A stretch of DNA of 62,252 nt from a virus. Every line of letters begins with the position of its first letter. Positions within the stretch are counted from its first letter, which is position 1. Shown in pieces: positions 52,085 through 60,464 of the stretch. A program made the translations under genes and the position numbers. The stretch is taken from positions 1 to 62,252 of IMG/VR virus record IMGVR_UViG_3300036790_000814. One strand, 5' to 3'. Under the pieces are notes generated by a model. The model worked only from the letters and a program-made list of their open reading frames with translations, was not told where the DNA came from and did not search any database.

Positions 52085-52303
52085 TTAGCACAGAATCGTC
52101 TCGCCGGTTCGGTCGCGAACGTATTCCCCCGAACCTCCGCACCACTCGCACGCGACCTGAACTTGCTTTGGTTCTGCGCAGTCGCCTCGGCACTCACCAC
52201 CTTTGGTCAGATTCCCGCAACACCGTGGTTGGATATCGATCTGGAAACCGCTGCCGTCACACTCGGGGCAGGGCGGGGGTTCGGTGGTTCGTGTATCGGT
52301 CAT
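52085..52303 (-). CDS. Zinc-ribbon protein with DnaJ-like CxxCxGxG repeats (72 aa)
   Basis: CPECDGSG near the N-terminus and CEWCGGSG near the end, with four further Cys between; the same layout as a DnaJ zinc-binding hairpin. AAGGAGAGCC precedes the ATG. It may bind nucleic acid or unfolded protein. Confidence 0.65.
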   Translation of the reverse strand: MTDTRTTEPPPCPECDGSGFQIDIQPRCCGNLTKGGECRGDCAEPKQVQVACEWCGGSGEYVRDRTGETILC

Positions 52304-52443
52304 GGCTCTCCTTGCTGTGGGGTTAGTCGAATAGGCTTAGCTGGCCGCGTGGCGCTGCTGGTGGCTGCGCGTCGAGGCGTCTGGGTGATGGCCCGAACCG
52401 GCCTCGGCTCACCTGGCACAATCTCTGCGCGATCTGGTGGCAT
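52300..52443 (-). CDS. Short ORF between two phage genes (47 aa)
   Basis: ATG just after the upstream TGA and an ATGA overlap with the next gene (52300-52303). Pro/Arg/Thr-rich and basic. It competes with a different frame of 29 aa (GTG start, stop 52323) whose last residues are QLSLFD, the beta-clamp-binding motif; either could be real. Confidence 0.4.
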   Translation of the reverse strand: MPPDRAEIVPGEPRPVRAITQTPRRAATSSATRPAKPIRLTPQQGEP

Positions 52444-52444
52444 A

Positions 52445-53371
52445 TCAGTATTCCAGATTTCCGGCGGCAAACTGCTTGGCCCAAAATACGGCGGCGTTCG
52501 TGGCCTTCCGCTGCCATGCGCCAAAGCGGGGACTCCAATGCCAGCCCGCGCCTTTCAGAGTGACTCTGGTCTGCTCGTCCGGCTTGCCGTCAAAGAAAAT
52601 CTGAATCCGGTCTGCGTCGTGGTTGGCGACGACGCGAAGCCCTTCCTTGGCAACAATCTCAACCTCACCGGTCGGCTTGTTCGCGACGGCTTCGGCGGCG
52701 GTCTGCTCAAGGCTCCATGCCGAATGTGAAGGCATGAATATCGGCTTTGCCATGCTGGTTTGCTGCTCGCGGATGAAAGACAGCCCGCGCCGGACAAGTT
52801 CCCGCTCCCCGTTCGCGGCCAGCCGTTTCAGCTTTCCGGCCAAGCTGTTGACAAAGGCCGAACGGGTATAGGGCTTGGTTCCGTCGTCGATGGCCTTGAT
52901 AACGCCGATATCGCGGGCAAAATCGTGCTGTAGCTTGCGCCAGTCGTCTGTTGTCATCTGTTCCGGTGTGCGGGCGTCGAGGATGGCTTTTGCGGCGACG
53001 TCCTGCGCCCGCGCGTTCCACGCCTGAAACTCGGCGCGGCGGCGGTCAACTGTCTCGCCGCGCTTTCGATTGCTCTCGGTCGGGAATCTGGCGGGGCCGA
53101 CGATGAAAGCCGAAGCCGTCCGCGTCATGGCGTGCCAGATCGCGGTTTGATGCTCAGCATAGTTTCGCTGATAGCGTTCGACGTGTTCGGGGATAAGCGC
53201 CCGCTGCGCGTCCGTTTTTGCCAGTGTCTCCATTTTCTGCCGCAACCCTTCCACGGCTTCGTGGAAAAATCCAATGTCCCCATCGGCTCTGCGTTCGGGG
53301 AAATGGCTGAGATTAGCATAGGCCCGAATGGCAAGATCGCGGTCGAGGTGGGCAGGCAAAGCAGTCGTCAT
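52445..53371 (-). CDS. Conserved plasmid/phage protein (308 aa)
   Basis: Helical first 200 residues, then a compact C-terminal module: RIQIFFDGKPDE then LKGAGWHWSPRFGAWQRK. This recurs in plasmid and phage accessory proteins, from memory. Second gene of the operon led by the excisionase-like HTH gene. Function not known. Confidence 0.65.
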   Translation of the reverse strand: MTTALPAHLDRDLAIRAYANLSHFPERRADGDIGFFHEAVEGLRQKMETLAKTDAQRALIPEHVERYQRNYAEHQTAIWHAMTRTASAFIVGPARFPTESNRKRGETVDRRRAEFQAWNARAQDVAAKAILDARTPEQMTTDDWRKLQHDFARDIGVIKAIDDGTKPYTRSAFVNSLAGKLKRLAANGERELVRRGLSFIREQQTSMAKPIFMPSHSAWSLEQTAAEAVANKPTGEVEIVAKEGLRVVANHDADRIQIFFDGKPDEQTRVTLKGAGWHWSPRFGAWQRKATNAAVFWAKQFAAGNLEY

Positions 53372-53388
53372 AGTCTAGCTTTCCCCGG

Positions 53389-53712
53389 TCAAGCCGGTGC
53401 AAAGGTGTGCTTTCTAGCTTTCTGCTGTTTCCCTCGAATCAGCCGTTCATAAGCGGCATCAATGCTCACGTCCGGCGCGATGGATACACCGCTGGTAGAA
53501 ATGCCGCCGCGTGCGGAGGGGAGGGCGGGGATTCTGGATGTCGCCCGCTCTGCGGCCCCAATCCATGCGTCAATCTTGTTGGGATCGAACGTCCAGACAC
53601 CTCCGAGCTTGGCGGCTCCGGGTATCTTGCCTAATGCGGCGAGAGATTGAACCTGTCGAAGCGATAGGCTTGTCCGATTTACAACATCTGTGGGGCGGAT
53701 GCGGTCACTCAC
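53389..53712 (-). CDS. Excisionase/MerR-like HTH protein (107 aa)
   Basis: RPTDVVNRTSLSLRQVQSLA then KIPGAAKLGGVWTFDPNKI is the HTH-17/AlpA-Xis fold; the C-terminus is disordered. First gene after palindrome C, so it could be an autoregulator of the five-palindrome regulon or the partner of the integrase at 61191. Confidence 0.65.
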   Translation of the reverse strand: MSDRIRPTDVVNRTSLSLRQVQSLAALGKIPGAAKLGGVWTFDPNKIDAWIGAAERATSRIPALPSARGGISTSGVSIAPDVSIDAAYERLIRGKQQKARKHTFAPA

Positions 53713-53759
53713 GAAATCCTTTGCTTTCTCCCCATAATGGGGGCCGGTTTAATAATCAG

Positions 53760-53811
53760 ATTCTAGTTATCCCACGCCATGAAACAAGCAAAATCATGGC
53801 AACATTGTTGC
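53760..53811 (-). promoter_or_regulatory. Palindrome C plus promoter of operon 53712-50128
   Basis: GCAACATTGTTGC at 53799-53811; 11 bp on, TTGTTT (53787-53782), a 16-bp spacer and TAGAAT (53765-53760) on the minus strand. It begins only 3 bp after the stop of the gene upstream. Confidence 0.78.
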
Positions 53812-53814
53812 TAT

Positions 53815-53973
53815 TTATTGCGGGGCTGGCGGCTTCCATTCCCTCGGCGTTGGATTCCTGTTCCATGACCATCTGGCAATATCGGAAAGCTGATTCCATG
53901 AGGGCCGGACTGCGCCATCCTGATACGTCGGCTTTCGGCGGCAATCTTCCTCGTAGGCGTCCCGTCCGGTCAG
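53815..53973 (-). CDS. Small phage protein with possible CTG start (52 aa)
   Basis: The clean frame GRDAYEEDCRRKPTYQDG and on to WSWNRNPTPREW has the look of real phage proteins. No ATG, GTG or TTG lies close; a CTG overlaps the previous stop (CTGA, 53970-53973) exactly as ATGA does elsewhere. Non-canonical initiation is therefore likely. Confidence 0.5.
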   Translation of the reverse strand: MTGRDAYEEDCRRKPTYQDGAVRPSWNQLSDIARWSWNRNPTPREWKPPAPQ

Positions 53974-54197
53974 AGCTCGATTCCCCGAAGCCGATACGGA
54001 ACACCCTGATTGATTCGATCGACCATGCCACGGCGGAACTGTTCCATGACTTCCCTGCCGGAGCATGACCACCAGCATGTCAAGCCATGCTTGAACACCA
54101 TATCGGGATTCGCCTTCGCCAGCTTGATCGCTTGAACGTAGGCTGCGAGGGTGACGGTGCGGTTGATGGCGGGAAGGGTGATGGTGCGGGTAGGCAT
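53970..54197 (-). CDS. Conserved small protein (75 aa)
   Basis: MPTRTITLPAINRTVTLAAY then KANPDMVFKHGLTCWWSCSG; a family I know only as an uncharacterised plasmid/phage protein. The longer open frame upstream belongs to the neighbouring gene. Confidence 0.65.
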   Translation of the reverse strand: MPTRTITLPAINRTVTLAAYVQAIKLAKANPDMVFKHGLTCWWSCSGREVMEQFRRGMVDRINQGVPYRLRGIEL

Positions 54198-54234
54198 GGA
54201 TGGTTGATTTCTCCCGCTGGTGCGGGGTTTGGGG

Positions 54235-54753
54235 TTAGCAAATCTCGAATCCACCGCAGTCCTCAAGGAAGACGGCAAATCCTTCGATATTCTCAATGTT
54301 GATGTGGTATCCCGCCGCCCATGGCTCTTTGTCACCGCGTCCATCACAGCCATTGCACCAACCAACTTGCCCGTTGCGCGGGTGACCGTCCTCCTCAATT
54401 TTTCTGGTGTCCTGTCCGGCTTTCTTGCCTATCGCATCAGACCTTACGCCTGAACCGTTGCACAGTGGGCAGGTTTCGCGCGGGAGACCGGCGAGGGCGC
54501 TTGCTCTTTTGTCGATGTAGGCTTCCGCCGCGCCGCTTGCGATGCTCTGCCGCAGATGCGCCGCCAAATTCTTGGATGTCGCGGCGTCCAGCCCATCACC
54601 ATCATTCAAATGCCAGTGCTCGCAACGCGATGTAAGGTCATCGGGTGCGGTATCGAGGATGAAATCGGCAAGCGGACGCCACCACCATACATTGTTCCGA
54701 AAATACTTGCCCTTCTCCGATGTCGGAGCTTTCCCGTAAACGTCCATCCCCAT
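54235..54753 (-). CDS. Conserved accessory protein with Cys knuckle (172 aa)
   Basis: MGMDVYGKAPTSEKGKYF then NNVWWWRPLAD, later CPLCNGSG and WCNGCDGRG (a zinc ribbon of the DnaJ kind). Known in plasmid and phage accessory regions without function. The ATG at 54753 is used; 54747 is equally possible. Confidence 0.65.
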   Translation of the reverse strand: MGMDVYGKAPTSEKGKYFRNNVWWWRPLADFILDTAPDDLTSRCEHWHLNDGDGLDAATSKNLAAHLRQSIASGAAEAYIDKRASALAGLPRETCPLCNGSGVRSDAIGKKAGQDTRKIEEDGHPRNGQVGWCNGCDGRGDKEPWAAGYHINIENIEGFAVFLEDCGGFEIC

Positions 54754-55134
54754 GATACGCACTTTCTCCGGCTTGCCGCCGGTCTTGGTTGTCGGCCCTG
54801 TCGGGCGGGTGACGGTTGCTCTCCACCGACAAGTCACACACCATAGGGAACATCGGAAGGACGATCCCCCGCGCATGTGTCGCGCTGCGTTTAGATGGGC
54901 GGTGGCTCCTTCATCCATTCCGTCGATCTTGAATGACCGCTACCTTGACGCCGTGAGGCCCAAGGGCCGCATCACCCCGCTGTTGTTCGGGTTTTATGGG
55001 TTTCCCTTGCAATCCCACCCCTTGCGGGGACGGTGGGTTACCACCATCGGCCACAGTTTCCCGTGAACCTCTCCATCTTGGTTTAACGAGCCGGAAGGAT
55101 ACGCTGCTCGACTCCCTCGCGGGAATTTCTTGGC
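54754..55134. other. 381-bp gap without a clear gene
   Basis: No convincing frame in either direction. A possible hairpin, CCCACC...GGTGGG, lies around 55015-55040. It may hold a small RNA or leader. Confidence 0.35.
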
Positions 55135-55245
55135 TCAATTCCCCAACAGGATAAACAGGGCCAGCACCACACCGGCGATGAAGCTGGCGATGGCAAGCAA
55201 AACCATCTGGGCGCGGGTGAAGGTGTGGGGTGTGGGTTCGGTCAT
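55135..55245 (-). CDS. Tiny single-span membrane protein (36 aa)
   Basis: MTEPTPHTFTRAQ then a 20-residue hydrophobic helix to LGN. ATGA overlap (55242-55245) with the preceding gene supports it. Confidence 0.6.
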   Translation of the reverse strand: MTEPTPHTFTRAQMVLLAIASFIAGVVLALFILLGN

Positions 55246-55514
55246 GCTGCACCTTCCACCGAGAACCGAACCGCGTCTTGTCCTCTGGCATTGAGAAAGG
55301 TGGTGCCGAGATCGCCGTGGATGTTCACGGCCCGGACGATCAAGGCAGCTCTGGCGGCGGCTTCTGCCCGGTGTTCATCTAAACCCGTCTTCGCATAAAC
55401 TACGCAGAAGTACGTCTTTCCGCCATCTGCGCTTATGTGGTGCCTCATGCCGCTGGCTGTCGGCTCCGGCGGTATCACGCTCCACGGAATCGGTGTGTGT
55501 GTTGTCTCGCTCAT
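55242..55514 (-). CDS. Hypothetical protein (90 aa)
   Basis: MSETTHTPIPWSV and RHHISADGGKTYFC, then an Ala-rich helix. This resembles small phage proteins starting with a Thr-Pro-Trp box. Overlaps its upstream gene by ATGA. Confidence 0.6.
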   Translation of the reverse strand: MSETTHTPIPWSVIPPEPTASGMRHHISADGGKTYFCVVYAKTGLDEHRAEAAARAALIVRAVNIHGDLGTTFLNARGQDAVRFSVEGAA

Positions 55515-55723
55515 GCGGCCGCCCCAAACTGCCCGTGTTCGGCCATGATCTCATCAACCGCGTCTTGGTCGATCTCCGCATCTCCGCCGCAATCCGAGCA
55601 TGCCTTGGGGCCGTCCGCTTCTTCAATCGGTCGCCAGCAAATGGCACAGACGTAGCCGCCCTCGATCTCGTCTGGCGTTGGCTCCGGCATGAACCCCGCG
55701 TATTTCTCCTTGGCGCTACCCAT
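55511..55723 (-). CDS. Small zinc-ribbon protein (70 aa)
   Basis: CAICW then CSDCGGD gives a Cys4 ribbon; acidic overall. No family name. Confidence 0.6.
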   Translation of the reverse strand: MGSAKEKYAGFMPEPTPDEIEGGYVCAICWRPIEEADGPKACSDCGGDAEIDQDAVDEIMAEHGQFGAAA

Positions 55724-55724
55724 G

Positions 55725-56099
55725 TCACGCCCTCCCGCTGCAGCGAGAGCGCAGACCGTCGCGGTTCTTCACGTACCAGCTTTCGGCCTCGATCAGCCGG
55801 TCATAGAGAAGCTCCGCCGTCTTGGCGCAGTTGTAGGCTCCCTGCGGCGGCAACACGCAGCGTTCGCGTTTGGCTTCTTCGACGGTGTGCAGCTTGGGCA
55901 TGATCGCATACGGGTGATTGCCTTCATTCCAGCCGTGATATTCGATGAAGAAATGCTCGGTTTCGGCTTTGCTGATCGTGTTGCTCTGCTCGGCCACGTC
56001 TTGCAGGGATACCGGCTCGCCAGTGCGGGCCGCGTCCATCACGCCATTGCAAAAGGCGTCAAGCTTCTCCGGTGTGGTGCAGTCGATAATTAATGTCAT
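55725..56099 (-). CDS. Hypothetical protein leading operon D (124 aa)
   Basis: MTLIIDCTTPEKLDAFCNG, then helices and a Tyr-rich end. ATG at 56099, 38 bp after the predicted -10 of palindrome D. Unknown. Confidence 0.6.
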   Translation of the reverse strand: MTLIIDCTTPEKLDAFCNGVMDAARTGEPVSLQDVAEQSNTISKAETEHFFIEYHGWNEGNHPYAIMPKLHTVEEAKRERCVLPPQGAYNCAKTAELLYDRLIEAESWYVKNRDGLRSRCSGRA

Positions 56100-56136
56100 G
56101 GCATCCCCGCTAAGATGAAGTGAATTGAATGAATGT

Positions 56137-56188
56137 AGGATACCAATATATTGGGGTAGTGCAATATAAATCAGAGCAACATTGTTGC
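56137..56188 (-). promoter_or_regulatory. Palindrome D plus promoter
   Basis: GCAACATTGTTGC at 56176-56188; 11 bp on, TTGCAC (56164-56159), a 16-bp spacer and TATCCT (56142-56137) on the minus strand. Confidence 0.78.
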
Positions 56189-56245
56189 TATTATTTGAAC
56201 GACGGTAGGAGTAATCTACCTGTGCATGTGAATCGTGCTGGATAA

Positions 56246-56275
56246 CAAAAACCCCGCCTTCTGAGGGGCGGGGCT
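56246..56275 (-). terminator. Rho-independent terminator between operons E and D
   Basis: Stem CCCCGCC/GGCGGGG (56252-56258 and 56267-56273), followed on the minus strand by TTTTTGTTAT. It closes the ParB-like operon just upstream of promoter D. Confidence 0.75.
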
Positions 56276-56279
56276 TCTG

Positions 56280-56483
56280 TTTGGTCAACCGGACACGGCC
56301 ACAGCTTACCCTGCTTGCATGCTTGGTGGAAGCTAATTCGGTGTGGCACTCTCTCCACCCGTCACGCCTAATAAGAGGTGGCGTTCCCCCTGCACGGTCC
56401 GCCCCGTGCGGCCTAGTAGGACGTCATCGCTTCTTGGACTATAGCGCCCGCGAAGCTCCGTCCGTTCGCTATGGGATTCCTTG
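56280..56483. other. 204-bp non-coding stretch after the ParB-like gene
   Basis: Contains a hairpin GCACGG-GGCGGA-CCGTGC on the minus strand and several short inverted repeats, ending in the terminator at 56252. A 3' UTR-derived small RNA is possible; nothing firmer can be seen. Confidence 0.35.
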
Positions 56484-58343
56484 CTACCCAGCTTGCATGA
56501 TCGGCGGTAACCAGCCCCGCCCTTTCAGCTCGGCAGAAATTGCCTTCGCCATCGGCTCCCGCTTCATAGCTTCGATGCCCTTGCGCTTTGCTGGCGGGAT
56601 TGCTCCATCAAGCTCGGCCAGCAACGCGGCTTTCGGCACTCGGCTGAAGTAGCTCTCTGCGTTCGCCGTCCAGTGCTTCCCCATGTCGAGCTTCAACGCC
56701 TTGGTGAGTTCGGCGGATGAGTCCTTCGCCTCGGCTCCGTTCGACTGCACCACGTCGATGGTGAGCGCGGCACACACGGCCAGAAGCCCCTGCACGGTGG
56801 CCGCGTTCTGCTCCGCCATCCAGCCCCACAAGTCCTCCGGCTTCTTCGGCAGTTTTTTCTGCCAAGCCTTCACGATACCGGCCAGCTTCTTCCCCGCCGC
56901 CGATTTCTCCACCTGCTCGTTGATCGCCAAGGGATAGTTCGTTTCGTGCGGGTTGATGCCCAAGCTGCTATGCTCTCCGCCGAGCTGGTAAAGCAGTTTC
57001 AGCGCGAGGACGTGGGTCACGGCCAGCAATCCCACCTTGGGGTTACCCGCCATCTCCACCTGAGCCGCCACATTCTTCTGGCTGGTCAGTTCCGCGACCA
57101 GCGCCGCCGACAGGCCGCCCTTGGCCTTCTCCGGCTTCGCTGCGCCATTACCGCTCTGCTCGGCCCCGTTCGCGCCGTGCGCCAGCTTACGGGCTGCTCC
57201 CTTGTCCTCAGGCTTCACCAGACCCTGCAAGACAGAAGCCTCGCCATTATGCCCGATGGTGACCAGAACGCCGCCGACGGCCATCTGCGCCAGCGTATAG
57301 ACGGGTTCGCCATCGGATAGCTCGTCGATCTGCTGGTACAGGTCACCAAGGCGCTCGGCGGCAGCTTCGTCGTCCGGCTCCTCCCCATGCTTCTTCATGA
57401 TCTTGTCGGCCTCGGCCTGTAGCGCGGCTATCTTCGCGCTCGTTTCCTCGTCCGGCTCCGCCCGGCCTGGTTGCAGGTGTCCGAAGGCGTTCTTCTGCTC
57501 ATAGGGCAGGTTGGGGATAACCTCGACCCATTTCCAGCCTATGCTTCTGAAAGCTATGGCGGCGGCGGTAAGCTTCTCCTCGGCCAGCCGGTTCACCAGC
57601 GCGGAGTCGGTCAACCATCCTTCCCCTTTGTCGGCAAACAGATCTCGCGTGATGCCGCCACCGGCCTTCTCATAGGCTTCGAGCGTCACGAACTTTGCGA
57701 TGGCACTATCAGCTTCCACCTGCTCGTTGGTCAGCGCGGCGCGTATCTGGTCGGCCCTGCCGTTGCCCTTCGCCCAATCCGGGAGGTCGCGCCAGACTTT
57801 CTCCTGCTTTTTCCTGTCCGACTCGATGGTGAAAGCCGTCACTTGGTCAAACGACATCTCGCCCTTCTCGAAAATGGTGATGAGCTTGGGGCTGACCGTC
57901 GTGGCGATTTTCAAGAACTGGTTCACATGGCGAAGCGGGGCAACAAGCTTTGCGGCTATCGTCTCAGGGCCATCGCCTTGATCGTTCAGTTTTTTGATGG
58001 CGTTCCATTGGTCTATTGGATGCATTTCGACGCGAGTTATGTTTTCAACCAAGCTGGTCTCAACCAATGTGGGATCGTTCGCATCCCGCACCTCGCACGG
58101 AACCAGATAGTCACCAGTTATTTTTTTCTGCTTAAGCAGCAGCTGCATGGCGGCAAGGCGAGTCCCCCCGATGACCACGCCAAATTTTTCACCTTCAACG
58201 GGATGGACACGCAGATTTTGGATCACACCGTGCTGTTCGATGCTGCGAGCAAACTCCTCGATGGTTTCCTTGGGGCGGATTTTTCTGACATTCAGGTCGG
58301 ACAGAACGAGGCTGCTCAGAGGGATGTTTTGTATCTCAGACAT
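56484..58343 (-). CDS. Large ParB-like protein (619 aa)
   Basis: Residues 5-115 are a ParB/Srx nucleotide-binding domain: IPLSSLVLSDLNVRK, FARSIEQHGVIQNLRVHP, then FGVVIGGTRLAAM in place of the usual GERRxxA box. A helical part (about 115-260) could hold an HTH, followed by a long variable helical C-terminus. Such proteins occur in plasmids and phages and may be DNA-binding regulators or nucleases. No ParA is present, so classical partition is doubtful. It is a candidate binder of the five palindromes. Confidence 0.75.
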   Translation of the reverse strand: MSEIQNIPLSSLVLSDLNVRKIRPKETIEEFARSIEQHGVIQNLRVHPVEGEKFGVVIGGTRLAAMQLLLKQKKITGDYLVPCEVRDANDPTLVETSLVENITRVEMHPIDQWNAIKKLNDQGDGPETIAAKLVAPLRHVNQFLKIATTVSPKLITIFEKGEMSFDQVTAFTIESDRKKQEKVWRDLPDWAKGNGRADQIRAALTNEQVEADSAIAKFVTLEAYEKAGGGITRDLFADKGEGWLTDSALVNRLAEEKLTAAAIAFRSIGWKWVEVIPNLPYEQKNAFGHLQPGRAEPDEETSAKIAALQAEADKIMKKHGEEPDDEAAAERLGDLYQQIDELSDGEPVYTLAQMAVGGVLVTIGHNGEASVLQGLVKPEDKGAARKLAHGANGAEQSGNGAAKPEKAKGGLSAALVAELTSQKNVAAQVEMAGNPKVGLLAVTHVLALKLLYQLGGEHSSLGINPHETNYPLAINEQVEKSAAGKKLAGIVKAWQKKLPKKPEDLWGWMAEQNAATVQGLLAVCAALTIDVVQSNGAEAKDSSAELTKALKLDMGKHWTANAESYFSRVPKAALLAELDGAIPPAKRKGIEAMKREPMAKAISAELKGRGWLPPIMQAG

Positions 58344-58379
58344 TGATCGTCTCTTTCTCTCGCGAACGCGAGCTTCGGG

Positions 58380-59087
58380 TTAAACTGCACGTTTCAAAGG
58401 CTTTGCGGCGGGATAGAGAGCTTCGGCGACAGGAATGCCCTGCCTCAATCTATGCCGTAGGGTGAAGGGGTTGATTCCGACGAGGCTTGCAATATCCGAT
58501 GCAGGAAGCAATTCACCGTTGAACTCGTATAGCTTGGTGCAACGCCTGTTATTAACGTTCTGCTTGCGAGTCACCCATCGGCAATTCTCAGGGCTATAGT
58601 CATCGTCATTGTCGATGCGGTCGATCTGTAGATCGTCCCGATAGCCGTGCGCCAATGCCCATTTGGCAAATGCCATGAAGTCTCTGAGCCAGAGGTCACT
58701 AATCTTGATGCCGCGCCCCCCGTAGTCATGATAGGACAGGTCGCTTTTATTATAGCATCTAGTCTTCATGCCTCGCCAAGTCTTATAAAGGCGCGTCTTG
58801 GACATACCGTGTGTGGTGAGCTTCGCCGCCCCGATAGTCCTTAGTTGTTTAAGGCGAAAGCACCCGCAGCTAGTCACCTCGCCGGATACCATGGGGCGTG
58901 CCCCGACCAGCTTGACGTTCCCGCAATCACAAGCACAAACCCAAGTGGAAACATGCTTGTTCATGTGACTGTAGGACACGACGAAAAGACGGCCATACTT
59001 GTGGCCGGTAAGGTCAGATTTGAGATGCCTTGTTTCTGTTGACCTGAGGTTCCGATATGGAACGGTGATGCATTGAATGGTGGTCAC
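58380..59087 (-). CDS. HNH homing endonuclease (235 aa)
   Basis: The N-terminal zinc-knuckle WVCACDCGNVKLV...TSCGCF is typical of phage HNH endonucleases. The catalytic part IDRIDNDDDYSPENCRWVT ends in a basic HTH-like tail (SDIASLVGINPFTLRHRL). It stands inside operon E between a small gene and the ParB-like gene. Confidence 0.75.
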   Translation of the reverse strand: MTTIQCITVPYRNLRSTETRHLKSDLTGHKYGRLFVVSYSHMNKHVSTWVCACDCGNVKLVGARPMVSGEVTSCGCFRLKQLRTIGAAKLTTHGMSKTRLYKTWRGMKTRCYNKSDLSYHDYGGRGIKISDLWLRDFMAFAKWALAHGYRDDLQIDRIDNDDDYSPENCRWVTRKQNVNNRRCTKLYEFNGELLPASDIASLVGINPFTLRHRLRQGIPVAEALYPAAKPLKRAV

Positions 59088-59127
59088 AGTTGGTAGGCTT
59101 TCTCCCCGCTAGGCGGGGCGTTTGGGG

Positions 59128-59331
59128 TTAGGCTTCAATTCCGAATGCGTGTTCCCAGCCTTCTGTGCCGAAAAAGTCGTCCTCTGACAGACTATCGAGG
59201 CACTCCTGCGTCAACATGAGCAAGAGTTCTTTCGCGCTGTCTGGGTTGCTCTCGACATGCTTCTTCAGCCCGTCGCAGATTTGGTTGATGGCTTCCGCTG
59301 CTCCTGCGTCCGACATTTTTTCGATGTTCAT
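59128..59331 (-). CDS. Small helical protein leading operon E (67 aa)
   Basis: MNIEKMSDAGAAEAINQICD, acidic and helical, ending GWEHAFGIEA. The upstream in-frame ATG (59406) is not used because it would start before the predicted transcription start. Unknown. Confidence 0.55.
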   Translation of the reverse strand: MNIEKMSDAGAAEAINQICDGLKKHVESNPDSAKELLLMLTQECLDSLSEDDFFGTEGWEHAFGIEA

Positions 59332-59404
59332 GGCTGAAATCTTTCTGCCCTTGTGGGCGGTTGATTGATTCTTGGCCCCGCAGGGCATAGGCATTCGCAA
59401 AACC

Positions 59405-59456
59405 ACCCTAGCAATACATCACGGTAATGCAACAGGAAATAGAGCAACAATGTTGC
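59405..59456 (-). promoter_or_regulatory. Palindrome E plus promoter
   Basis: GCAACAATGTTGC at 59444-59456 (central base inverted relative to the others); 11 bp on, TTGCAT (59432-59427), a 16-bp spacer and TAGGGT (59410-59405) on the minus strand. Confidence 0.78.
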
Positions 59457-59561
59457 CATTTCCGGCCTATGCGCCCGTTACCCTCTTGACTGGAATCGTC
59501 TTCTCCTGCTCAGGCACATTCTTGGTCGGATCGCTCAGACGGCATTTTGGGCTAACACACA

Positions 59562-60428
59562 ATGGTACGCACACTTTATTTGGACCACAGCATCGTGTCG
59601 CACGAACCGTGGTGGCTGCCCGTCGAGCAGGTGGTTGCCTCGCGCGAAGTACGCTTGGCTCTGTCGCTCTGGAATCTGTTTGAGATCGGCGCAGCCAGCA
59701 ACATGGGACAGCGGGACAGACGCCTTGCGTTCCTTGAAAAACTAGACCCTCTGTGGATGATTGAGCGGAGAACCATTCAGAAGCAGGAAGTCGAACGCTT
59801 TCTCTGGCGCCACAAGTTTGGCCGTACTCCCCGGGACATGCTCGTTCTGACTCCTTCCCTATCGGTGGTCGAATCCTTCATATCTGGCCCACAGACACAC
59901 ATAGGGCTAACCCCCCGTCAATTCATTCGTGAGCTGGATTACAATCGGCTGAACCCACTAAAGAAACTGTCACCCGAGGCTCAGACCACCTTGAAGAAGG
60001 CAGATCCCGCAGCTCTGAAAAGGAGCGACAAAGGGATGTTCGTCGGCTGGGTAAATCAATCCATTCCGATCTGCAATCCCGATGGGCAGCCTATGACGGC
60101 CGTTGCTCGGTTAGAATTGGCTGAGTTCTGCTATCGGCGCCGGGCTGAGTTCTTAGCGGAGTGTCCGTCCATGGCGGTAGAGGACGCGCTCACGACGGAC
60201 CGGACTCGCGACCGGCAGCGCAAGCCGACCGACTCCGACGGTCCTGATGCGCAGCACACAATAGCCGCACTCCCGTATTGCGATTTATTTTTCACGCGGG
60301 ACGGCTATCAGGCGCGGAGTGCAACGGTGGTAAGGCGCATGCTAAAGGCACTGAAGTTGGCCGAGATATGCACAGGCCCTGACCAATTAAGCGAGGTGGC
60401 TTCGGCCCTTAGGGGAACGCCAGGTTGA
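59562..60428 (+). CDS. PIN-like domain protein (288 aa)
   Basis: The first strand LYLDHSIV carries an Asp. An acidic residue follows in LWNLFEIGAA (about 42). The C-terminal DAQHTIAALPYCDLFFTRDG supplies the remaining Asp residues of a PIN nuclease. A stand-alone cargo gene divergent from operon E; a toxin or defence RNase is the natural guess. Confidence 0.6.
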   Translation: MVRTLYLDHSIVSHEPWWLPVEQVVASREVRLALSLWNLFEIGAASNMGQRDRRLAFLEKLDPLWMIERRTIQKQEVERFLWRHKFGRTPRDMLVLTPSLSVVESFISGPQTHIGLTPRQFIRELDYNRLNPLKKLSPEAQTTLKKADPAALKRSDKGMFVGWVNQSIPICNPDGQPMTAVARLELAEFCYRRRAEFLAECPSMAVEDALTTDRTRDRQRKPTDSDGPDAQHTIAALPYCDLFFTRDGYQARSATVVRRMLKALKLAEICTGPDQLSEVASALRGTPG

Positions 60429-60464
60429 CCTTGCGTCAGCAGTCTGGTCGACCAGCCCAGTCCC

